Origin: Halichondria panicea
Lineage: Eukaryota; Porifera; Demospongiae; Suberitida; Halichondriidae
Length of the DNA: 64,000 nt
NCBI RefSeq assembly: GCF_963675165.1
Contig: NC_087378.1
Coordinates: forward strand, 3,011,525 to 3,075,524
Direction: 5' to 3'
The position numbers and the translations under genes are program-made. Below are positions 50,801 through 62,800 of the stretch, piece by piece; the stretch's first letter is position 1; the number at the start of each line of letters is the position of its first letter. The notes beneath the pieces were generated by a model. That model was not told where the DNA came from. It did not search any database and worked only from the letters and a program-made list of their open reading frames with translations.

Positions 50801-53800
50801 GTAATCAGATACATTTCTCTGTGATTGTATACTTAACTCAGGCTGGTTGGGGGTGCTCGAGCACCCCCCTGGCTACGCCCCTGATGTACCAGAAGAGGCT
50901 GGAATCAACTGATCTAGTTTAGCTAATTAAGGTCACTAATTACCAAAATTCTATTGCAGATTACTTCTAGCCTAGTTTTTAGTGTCTGTAAGTTTAAAGC
51001 ACTATTTTGAAGGGGGAGTTAAATTTTATTTTTGCCAGAAGCAGAGATACAAGTCTCAAAGCCAGCTGTGCGTTGACCTCGAGAACAAGCCGCTCATATG
51101 ATATCGAGGCTAGTAACTTTTGTTTGTATCTCTGCTTCTGAGCAAAATAGGCAAAAATAAAATTTGACCCCCCTCCCCCCTGCAAAATAAACGTTTTATA
51201 TTTACAGAGTTTTATATTTACAGACATGGCTTGAAGCAGTCTGCAAGAGAAGTTTGGAGATATCAAATTAGTGACCTTAATTAGCTAAGGTCAAGTGGTT
51301 CCAGTCTCCTCCGGTGATGTACACATCAGAGGAGGTATGACATGCATGGTCTATGTAATTGCCAATCCCTTATTAAGTGGAGACAAGAAAAGACAAAAAT
51401 AGAGTGAACATACATTCCAATAAGCTGGTGACAAGCAAGCGCCGTAAAGAGACATGAGTACACATTTAGAAAGTTGCTGGTTAGTAGCTAGAGTCTACAA
51501 ATAGAGCTTAACATAGCTGAAAGTATTAGTGCTCATGCATTCGCGAGCCCCTCCCTACCTAGTCTTCAACGTTGAAAATCTGTATGCCTGCCGGACGATA
51601 ATTTAGTTTTGAGACTCATGATCCTTTACCAACTTCTACGTGATTATTGCGAATGCGCACAATAACCAGCCAAGCAAAGAGCTCTTGAGGAGATTGGGAC
51701 ACAGAGCTCTTGACGACATAGGCACGCTTGAAGCAGGTCAGAGCAGCTCAGATGAACACTCGTGATCGAGGTAAAATAGGCCATCTGGAACAGCTCACAG
51801 CATCTGACTTACTAGAAGGTTGTTTTTCATCAACACGTTGTTCACTGCTTGTATACTGCACTGGGTCCAGGAGCCATACGTTTTATTATACATCAACTCA
51901 GATGGGACACAGAGACGCTTGCAAAGCAGCTCAGATGGGAACTCAGAAGGTCACAGGCACACTTTTAGCAGCTGACTGGCTAGAAGTTGGTTTCATCAAT
52001 AATAATTTATTTATTGTTCTGCATTCTTGTACTTGGATTCACCAAGTCAGGTTATCACAAGCACCCTTGGAACCTTGCTCCTCCTGTTAGGCTGTGCGCC
52101 CAATTCTTTTGAGTTAATTGGCAAGCATTGATTCTGTCAGAATCATAGATCTATAACCCAGATACACAATTCCGCATGCTCACTCCACAATGTTGTACAT
52201 TCTCCTAGTAAATAATAGCTTATAGTACCAGAATGCATACAAGGAATTGACAATATCTCAAATTCTAAGGAGTTGTAAAAAAATAACCGCTACTGGTATA
52301 AAGTTAAACAATCAACTAGCCTTATCAAAATACACACTTGTTATCATTATCCTACGATTGGTCACGTGACTATTTATACCTCCTCTGTATACATAATGTA
52401 TTCACCTGGCGAATCCCTTTTTTATCCACAAACTTGGTCACATCTTCAGGCATCTTGAGAGAAGGGGGGGACACATAGCACAACTTTACTCGGTAAAGGG
52501 TTAGGAGACGAGCAAGTGAGTGGACCGTTCGACCGTGCTTCAGATCTCCAACCATGGTCACCTATAACATGAAAGTGGATCAGATACAATCTCACCATGC
52601 ATATTCTCCACTAAAAATGTGTAGAGAGGTTAGAACAAGTCCAGACTTAGAGTAGAGAGGATCTCCCTATTAATATTGAATATTGCAAGCTATGTATGCT
52701 TAATATAACTTACAGTAATGCCATTGACAGTACCAATCTCCTCTCGTATGGTGAAAACGTCGAGCAGTGCCTGACTCGGGTGTTCTCGGGTACCATCTCC
52801 AGCGTTGATCACTGGCTTAGTGGCTACTGCACTAGCACGCTGCATGGGGGTACTAAACTTAGAAAACAGACCGGGTTGGTCTTCAATACAGTACTGAAAT
52901 TCAAAACCTGAGTGATTTATATACAATTAATGCATAGTAGGGTATCATACAGGATTTTTAGCTAGGAGGGGAAACGTTTAAGTAAGGGTGGTCTGGGGGT
53001 CCTCCTCTGGAATATTTTTTGAGGAATGGTTATCTGAAGTGCAATTTGGGTTTTTTGGTGTGCTTCAAACTAGTCTAGTTTTCTATTTATAAGAAGAAAT
53101 GACATGATTAATTTGTCAGATTTATAGGGGGGGGATTTTAACTGGGGTGAGAAATCTGTATGAAACCCTGCATAGTGGGTGTAGTACTGCACATTTACCA
53201 ACACATTGCTTTTAATATCTTAGCTGCAGCGAATGCAGACATACCTTGGCTGCTCCTGGCTCTGGATGTCGAAGGACAACCACGTCAGAGTAGGCTTGCA
53301 TGGTGAGGATGGAGTCTGCAGAAAAATACATTTCATGATGAAAGCACCACAGGTGCTGATGCTTCGGGGGGGGGGACACCTGAACATTCTTTGCATGCAA
53401 CATCTATACTATATGGGAAAGGTGCAAAAGAGTGGGAAATGATCGCTAAAAAGGATTCCCACAGTTTAAAGTCCATAATTAATGGCAGCTGCAAGTTCAG
53501 CATTCTTTGTAGCTACCAATAGCTAGCGTTCTAGCGGAGAGCTAACTACACTAGATAGAATAGCAAAGTTAGTATCAACAGATTTTGCTGCGTACGATTT
53601 TGAAGAGACTGCAATGGCCTTCAAAGTAAACAAAACTAGCCATACATGTAACTCGAGAATGAAGCTTTAATTTTGCAAATCTATCCAAGAAAATGTTACT
53701 AGAAGCCAATAGAAGCTCTTACTTGCACTCCATTGATCAGTGAGCACCTGTAGCAGCCTAGACAGACACACAGACACACCACACACACACACAACCTCGC

Positions 53801-56800
53801 TTGCGCATGTGCACACTGAGGCATTATTATGATATTACATGGTCAGCACAACAACCACCATGCACACTAACACACTACTGTCTGATACCAAAAACATACC
53901 TTCCAGAGATTCTCCTTTCATGACAGAGGAGTTGCTTGAGCTCATGGAGATTACACTCCCACCCAGTCGCTGCATGGCTGCCTGGAACGAGGAGGATGTC
54001 CGAGTACTCACCTCATAGAACATGGTGGCCATCACTCGACCCTTTGAGTGAAATTGTTTTGGTTTCACATACTTTAACAAAATGTATAATTAACTATTCA
54101 TTTACCTTTAGGAGATCACAGGATCCAGATTTTTTGACCATGAATTTCATTTGGTGAGCCACATTGAAGAGTTTGTGGAGCTAATGTATTAACAAATAAC
54201 TGTTCATTTTGAGAAAGCTGATGGGAGTATTAAGTAGCACAGCTTAACAAAGTAATGGTTATCATAAGGACCTTGCAGACTGAGAATACACCAAATGCCG
54301 CATCACTATACCTGTTCTTTGGAAAACTGTGTCACTGAAATTATGTGTTGCTTGTACAGACTGCCTTGTGCAGTGTTTGGTGATGACAACAGAGCGTGCC
54401 CAGTAAATGGAAACACGGTAGAGCGACCTGGCACTGCTTTGGAAGTAGGAGTTGCAGGAGGACTAAATGGTGATCTTGCACGGACATCTGCAAAAATTAA
54501 TGTATACAACACATGCTGGGGAAGCTGTGCTTAGTGTATACAGCTAGTGTACTAAATCTACGTCAGTGCTTTTCCCCCACAAGACAAGCATCCCAGTGCC
54601 CCAAGATTAGTCACAAACTTCCCAGTTGTTGCTGCACTTTCCTTTTTTCTTCGATTCCTGTCCATGTAGCAGGTATAGCAATAAAGTTTTTTAAAACTAC
54701 TGCCATTCATAGACCCCAAAAGCGGGTAATATCCTCGAACTGACTAACCACAAATGTTTTGACCCTCCGGAAATAGCTCGCTATATGATACTAAGTGCTA
54801 TGGAAGAGGAGCTTAATGAAACAGAAGTATAATGGCTATAGAGATGATATTCAAGGATAAAAGCATAGACGTATGTAATATTGCATTTTATATTTAAAAG
54901 GGCGATCTGCAAAGATGTCAGAGTTCACAACAGCTGCTGCATGCTTCTGAAAGTACAGCTTGCTTTACTAACTCTTTTAGCTAACAAAAAGTGCTAAGGC
55001 TAACTCATAGAAACGTTGCACGAACGGGAACAGATGATGCTACGAACGATTCTGGGGACACCATAAGCGTTTGAAACTCTACGAATCAAAATCCAAAATA
55101 ACATGGCTAGAAGCATAATATAGACAGCTGGAATACACACAATGACACACATGCATGCACATAGTCAGCTTTACAGTATTCCTCGAATGCCTCGAGGTAT
55201 ACTCACAGAAGACAAGTCTACCATTTACTATCCTTACCAGTCATAGGTTCAGATTTATGCCTGGTCTTAGTGTGCTGGTAAGCCGGTGAAGGTAGCTGTA
55301 ACTCGTAACTGGCATGCTTGATACGTGGAGATGGAGGTGAGAGGGGAGGCTGAAGACGTACGTCCTGACCAAAACCTGGACTGACAAGCACCTACAAAAA
55401 CAGAAAGATTACTATGTAATAATTATAGTACTGGGAAATACATCTAAACAAAATTCCACCTTTCCATCAATGAAGGCGATTGCTCCCCTCAGAACCACTC
55501 GCTGGACACGACCAATCACATCCATTCCAGCAAAGGGGGTCCAACGTGACTTGGACTGTGGGAGGGCATTGGGAATAGTCCACTGCTCATCAAAGTCAAT
55601 ATCCACATATGTGTCCGGCTGTTCTCTCAGATTAAATATTTTCATAGGGTTGGTGTGTAATCGCAAAACTATGTCCTGGTGTATGCATCATGTATATAAT
55701 TATTATGTGTGGTTATTATAGTACACTGTATGCAATCAGTAACCTACAAATAGCTATCAACCAGAGCGTTTGGAGTGTTACTAATTACTAATGAAAGCAC
55801 CGCAGGTCCTGATGCCTCGGTGAAGATGCCAAAGCTACATAACATAAAGCTACTAATAGCTTAATTTTATACACATGATGAACATTTTTAATTTGCATGC
55901 TGCATGCAAATTCAAAGAGTGGGTAATGATCGACCATGATAGTTGTTAAAAACGATCAATGCCAAAGTTTAAGTAGAAAATTAATGGCTGCCATCAGCAG
56001 AGCCTTGCAGGTCTCTTCTCACTCTTGCAGCTACCAATAGCTAGCGTTCTATATAGTGCAGAACTAACTACCGTATATCTTTTAATTTATTGAACACTCT
56101 TTTTGGCAATTTTCGTTGTTCTAATACAACGGACACTCCAGTGCTTTATTACATTTGTTCTAAATATCCGGACAATACTTTGAAAAGTTGAGTTACATTC
56201 ACAGACGGCAAGTAAGACTTAGAGTGGTGCAGTTAGATAGCTTTGAGTAGCTAGTTTTAGATAGCTAGTGCAACTATTCAGTCGCACACTGTTCTATTAA
56301 ACTTAGCTAGCTCGCATGCAGCTGCTTGCTTGTTCTAATTATTCCGGACACTTCGCATGCTCTATAAAAATCTGTTCCAATTATACCCGGACAATTTCCA
56401 AAATAATTATTTTTTGCTGTCCGATAAATTAGAAGATATACGGTACTAAGTAGAGTAGCAACACTCGGTAAGCAAGTTTGGCTACGTGCTCTTCCGAAAA
56501 GGCTGCAATGGCATTCCAAGTAAGCAAAACTAGGCATAACTCGAGAACGAAGCATTATTTCGCAAATCCACGAATCAAATTAAAAGAAAACATGACTAGA
56601 AGCCAATAGAAACTCTTACTTGCACTTGCACTTCATTGATCCTTGAGCAGCTGTAACAGTCTACACACACAGACAGACACACACAAACACACTACCGTAT
56701 ACATCGCTTGCGCATGCGCACCGAGGCATAAATATTGATAGTGAAGCCTGCACTAGGAGGCCGTAACTTGGTCTTCCATTATTACAACTTACACGAAACT

Positions 56801-59800
56801 CCACACCAGAAAAGACTAGCCTATTTTCTCCTGATGTATACCCATGCTGTTACTATGATTGTACCATTGATGACTGTTATAAACACACAACAATACTTGT
56901 AGGCTTGAAAGTGGAGATTTTTATGTACCGTGACTACAAAACAACCTAATTGTCCTCCCTAACAAGATATAGTTCATACCTCTATGGTGAGTCGTCCCTG
57001 ATGCACGGCAGTGAGGAGTAATGGTAGCATGGTCTCCAGACCAGGAAACCCAGGTGGAGGGGATCCAGAACTCTTCTCCTCAACAGTGTGTGGAGCTAGG
57101 AAAGGGACAATAATTTAATAAAGCATTAATAGCTATGCAGTTGTTGCCTATAGATACACTTCACTATAACGGAATACTGTGTGGCACTGCGGTTGTGCGC
57201 ATGAAAGTATCAAAGCTCGTTTTGTTTTGTTAGTCATAAAGCTTGTAGTACTACTGACATATGTACATGTCCACAACACTCCTCTATTAGTTATACCACG
57301 GCGTGTAGCTGCAGGCCAAGCTGTTCAATATACAGGGTTTCATCAAGGGCGTATACAGAGAAGAGGGCATGCAACTCGCCCAATTCTCAGAATCATCCGA
57401 CTTCGTATTGAGCTATTTTTAGAACTGCCCACAAAAACGCCCACGCGTAACCTTTGACCGCACAAGGTAAATCAAAGTCTTTTTTATATCTGTGCTAGCT
57501 AGCTAGCTAGCTCGATTGCAGCATAGTAAAACTAGTTCTCAGCAGCAGTATGGCTCGTACTAGCAGTGTCAAAGGCAAAGGCAAACCATCCAACAGTTTG
57601 CAACTCCAAGAAGATGAAACCTAGGTACAATAAACCTGTCTTCCTGAGTCTCTGGTACTTCTTAACAATACGCCCAGCCGCCCAGCACTTAACTTCCCGC
57701 TCAAAGGGATTGTCTTGGACCTGGCTGGACTAGGACTGGTCATGACACTTCTCTAAAATAATACTGCACTGTTAGCTAGCTAAGCGCTAGCTAGCTAGCT
57801 AGCAAAGGCAGCTCTGATGTACACGCCCATAATATTATAACTCCGTAAACAACACCGCCCACTTGTTCACATCCGTATACTGGATTCTATTTTTAGCATA
57901 TCCGGTCTCTGATACGAAGTCGGATGAGTACGTAGGGTACATAGTGAGTTGCATGCCCTCTTCTCTGTATACGCCCTTGGTTTCATCTAGTGGAGGGGTA
58001 AACCTTCCCCCCTAAAAATGTTGTACATCATTACATCATCATATTGGTGTGATTTACTATAAGGTATATATAGGTACATATAGGTACTGTGATGTGTTAG
58101 GCTAAGCAGTAATCAACAAAAGTGGGGGTAGCCAAACATTTTGTGCTTAATGCGCTTAAATCTTCCTCCCCCCAATTTTTAATCTTAGGATATATAGTGC
58201 GTGATGTATTTCAGGTGTACCTGTGCAATGTGAGTGCAACTAAGAGCTTCTACAGGCTTCTAGCCACGGATTTAAACAAAAAAGCCTTGTTTTCAAGGTA
58301 TGGCTGATTACATCATGGATGAGTAGAAAAGGGATTGGAAACGGAAGTACTCAATGTTCATACAATTCAGAATGGTGACGTAAAACTTTATTAATTAGAA
58401 CAACAATAAGACTTACTGCACAAGGGTGTATAGCCATGATTTTGAGGAAGGGGGTGCTATTAGAGATACACAAATGTAAAAGAGGGCGCGAAGCGCCGAA
58501 GTTTGGTCGGCCGGAAGCCACACCTCTTATTAGTGGAAGTCATAATTAATATATCTGCCTAGTTGGGCGTGGCCCAATCTTCTATTTGCATAGAGAAGCC
58601 TATTTAGCTACGAAAGAGAACAAATTCAAGCCAGAATAGCTCACAGAGAATTTGCTTGCCTACTAGCTAGCTAACTGCAGCAAGATCTGGAAGAGAAGGG
58701 GTGCTCAGCTGGATAATCAGATACATTTCTTTGTGTTTTGTACTTAGCTCAGGCTGGATGGGGGTGCTCGAGCACCCCTAGCACCCCCCCGGCTACGCCC
58801 CTGTATGTTGAGAACACAGTGACACGAGCAGCCATATAACAGTCACTACACATAATTACGGTACAAGGCTACAATACTTGAAGTGACATACCATGATCTG
58901 TAGCAAAACAGTCTATAATGTCCATGTTCTCCCAAAGAGCATTCTGGTCATCCTTGGAGCAGAGGACAGGCCTCACTTCAGCCTTGCCTTTGCCAATATC
59001 AGCGATGTCTTGGTCACTGAGGAAGAGATGGTGAGGGGCCACTTCACATGTCACAGAGAGACCCTTTTCCTTGGCAGCACGAATCACTGCAATCTGCAAA
59101 ATGATAAAAACGCAAATTATTTCGTCAGATAACGCAATACTCATCTATGTCTGACCTACAAAATTGAGGATAGCTATTTTAGGTTTGGTACTATGTAAAT
59201 GTAGTGTGTCCTCACTACTCTTTTTTTGTTTTGTGTGTCTCACCTCCTCCCGCCTGGCGACGTGGCAGACATGGACAGGTCTTTTGTACAGATCAGCTAG
59301 TAGCAGGATGGCTGCAGTTGTCTTGCCCTCGGCATGCACACAGATCAGTCGCTCCTTAGGCCAATGTTCAAAGTGCTGCAATTGTAAAAAACAATTAACA
59401 CACAAACATAATAATTATTATCTGCAATACAACATAATTTTAGCATACGTTAGTCACACTTTTTTTTATGCTCCCCTGGCTATACCTAGCAACATACATG
59501 CAACATTTTATTTGTGGCCCATTAATTTTTATATCCTAGACAAAAATCATTATCACCGCTCCACCAAAATTATTTCCCTGAAAAGTTTTACATTATATCA
59601 CCTTCATCCATGTTTCCATGGACTCTAGCATCAATGTGGAGAAAGTGGTGTTAAGGTACATCTTAAGAGCAAATGCTTGAGAGCTAAGCAGGTGCAGGGA
59701 ATCAAAGTTGCTACTGCTGGCTCCCAGGAACAGGCCGTAGTCACACAAGGCACCATCACGAGCACACTGAAGTAAGTAGGAGAACAAAAATTAGATACAC

Positions 59801-62800
59801 AGAAGGAACAGGATAGTGACAAATGATGATGAGAGCAGATTTTCTCATAATTTTATGTGATTGGCTGTATTCCATTACTCACTATAAGGACAAACCTTTT
59901 GAGTCAAAGATAGACTCTGCTTGTCCACGACGGGTGGTCTGGTGTTAGGCATGGCCCCAATGAGAGTAACGCCCCCTGCTAGAGCAGCAGCAGTGCATGA
60001 CTGGAAATCTTCCTTGTGTGTCTGTCCAGGCTCTCTCACATGGACATGAACATCTATAAGACCTGGGAGACGGAGGGTGCGGTGAGAAGAAATGCAGTCC
60101 ACGTAAGTCCTCAGCTTTGGAGGCTCCTTGCCCAGTTTGTTTAGAGCCTGACATGTGTAATGGATGCACAATGAGGGGTACTCTAGTACTAAAAATAATT
60201 TTATATGCAAGCATAAAATATTGCGTTTTGGACTTCTGAAAACGTTATGCGATCCGATTGAACGCCGCAAAGGCCAATAATTGTGTAATACAAATTTATG
60301 TGATATGATATAGGTGCTTTCATGCATACATTTCTAGCACTACGGTATGCTCCACATGATACATGCATGCCCAATAGCTGATGGAAAAATTCCATCAAGT
60401 ACCTGCGGTGTAAAATGCCTTGGTGCAATGTTTTCTCTCGCTCAAACTGTATTCCAGTGTACAGGATGAGCTCAAGAGTTACCAGGTGGTTTCGAATAAC
60501 ATGCTCGCAGTAAGTGTCCCCAGAGATCAATAAGTGGCTAGACGTATTTTAAAAGGACATAGCTAGAAGTGTAGTTGATAAAAGCCATTTCTTGCCAACA
60601 AAATGAGTAGTTATGGCTGCGGCTTCTGGTAGTAGCTTTGCACACTCTTGTGCTCTCACGTGAGGCTAACTAATAAGTCAAATAGATTTTGCTATGCACA
60701 ATTCTGACCATACCGTTGGTAAAGCTAACCATAACTCTAGGAATGAAGCTCGTGGCTAAAAGCCTACAGAAGCTAATACCGTATATGCTTGATCAGAGGC
60801 CGCTCTTGTATAAAGGCTGCTCTCAAATAGTAGCCTCCTTTGCTAGCAAAATGAAACACTTAGGCCTCTGATCAAGCATATACGGTAGTTGTGGAATACA
60901 AACTCACACAGTAACACACATCAGCTTTACCATAATACAAATTAGTGAGGACAATATGACCATGAATGCTGCATGTCTTGAGGAGAATTTGCCTCACCTT
61001 GACAAGCAGCTTGGCACACTTGATGTCAGTAACCAGGGGTACAGAGTACTCGACAGCCATTCTTCGTGTAATGTAACCTTTGGTGATTGCTGGTGTGTAG
61101 CGATGCTGGCGCAAAGGAAGGTTAATCATGAGACAGATCTTCTTCTGAGAAAGATAGTTGGCTATGTTTTCATATGAGGCAGGACTGCTCTTGGCATTCC
61201 CATTTTTCCCATTGCCGTTTACTGATTCAGCAAAAGGCCACTCAACTGGTTGCACCTGTGACGAGATGAAATGCATAAAAAAGTGACTATGAACATAAGC
61301 TGTAGATTCGCGAGAGAGATGCATGTTAATCTGTTACAAAACGTTTTTCACATAATTATTCCACAGAGGCCTCGTACTTCACAACTGTGCAACATAATTT
61401 ATCACGGATGTAATTTTAACAAAGAGTTTTCCATAACAGTTTAATGTACATGTACGTCGACCGGGAATACATGGCAGTGACATACATGAATGCATGATGT
61501 ACAATTTTCATGGAGTTGTGAGCAACGGCTTTCTGCGTTTTGCTTAACATCGCTACTGTTTCTTTTTGTGGTTTAATCCTATCAATTTTTGTTATATTCG
61601 GACAGCAATTATTAGTTTCATTTTGGTAGAATGTAACACATGTACAGTATGGAAAGGAAAGCTAAATGGTGTTTTATGTACATGGTGGTAATTAAGTCTT
61701 ACGAAAATCAGTGCATTACCTTCCTGCGAATATAAATCTGCTTAAAGGAAAAGAGCCTTAAACACTTTATACTAATAGCTAACTAGCAGGAGTCAGAGGA
61801 GGTACATTTGTACGACAAGGTCAAAACATCAACAATAAACTAATCATTTCTACATGGGGAAACAGAGTTTTCCACCGTGCTCTTGGGTTTTGCAAAATCA
61901 AAAGCTATCACGCCCCTGATGCATTAAAAAACGATTTTCATGAGTTAATGACCTTTTCTTTAAGACTACAAAGATACGGAAAATTAGCCTTCTGCGGCTG
62001 GAGTATAAAATTAATGTTAAGAGTTCTGTCCAGACAGTACTGCACTGGGTAGATCTGCTTGCAAATAAATGATGAAAAAATACGGTGCAAATGCAAGACA
62101 ATGTTTCATTTTTAATCCGAGGCGCATGGGCGGCCACAGGTTATAGTAGTCACTTGGTTTGTTTGTTTTACTCACCTGAATGCCACAGTGCTGCGTTTAC
62201 AGCATGGATGCCTTCACACAAAGTATTAGTTGTGCCTTGGTGTGCATGCGCAAGCAAGGTATACTGTAATGTGTTTGTGTGTCTGTCTGTCTGTGTAGAC
62301 TGCTACAGCTGCTCAACGATCATGAACTTATAGGCTTCTAGCCATGTTTTCTTGGATTTTAATTCGTGAATTTGCAAAAATGCTTCGTTCGAGTTATGCC
62401 TACTTTTTGCAGCCTTTTCAGAAGAGTATGTAGAAAAACTTGTCCACTGAGTGTTGCTACTCTACTTAGTAGCAACTTCCCATGTACAAAAGTGTCTTCG
62501 TTAATAATAATGACAAGTTAGCTTTGCTAGCTGCAAGAGTGAGAAGAGAGCTGTAAGGCTCTGCTCATGCAGCCATTAATTTTAGACTTGCACTTTTGGC
62601 ATCGATCGTTTTTAACAACAATCATGGTTGATCATTACCCACTATTTGCTGTGATTCTAGATTCTGCCTGCAGCAAAAGGAAAATGTGCATCATGATAAT
62701 TATAATGTGTGTATGAAAGCTATTAGTTATGTAGCTTTGGCACCTCCACCGAGGCATCAGCACCCGCGATGCTTTCATTTAATAGTGACAAATTTTGATG

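Larger units (their letters stand above)
49673..52405. other. CAD intron of 2.7 kb with three kinds of element
   Basis: From left: the 636-bp element 49731-50366, the CAGGGGCG element 50500-50883 inside a larger foldback that ends near 51321, and a region of degenerate repeats with an open plus-strand frame (51728-52090). I see no CAD exon in it. Confidence 0.65.
47844..54180 (-). other. CAD: aspartate transcarbamoylase domain
   Basis: Exons (minus): 54180-54106, 54041-53900, 53315-53245, 52893-52714, 52561-52406, 49672-49571, 48290-48196 and 47946-47844. The domain joins carbamoyl phosphate and aspartate. Visible active-site elements are the carbamoyl-phosphate loop VSTRTSSSF, the [14 protein letters not shown] block, [19 protein letters not shown], and [13 protein letters not shown] with the HPLPR loop. 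The start [15 protein letters not shown] matches the family. Every residue I would expect is present, so the domain should be active. Confidence 0.95.
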
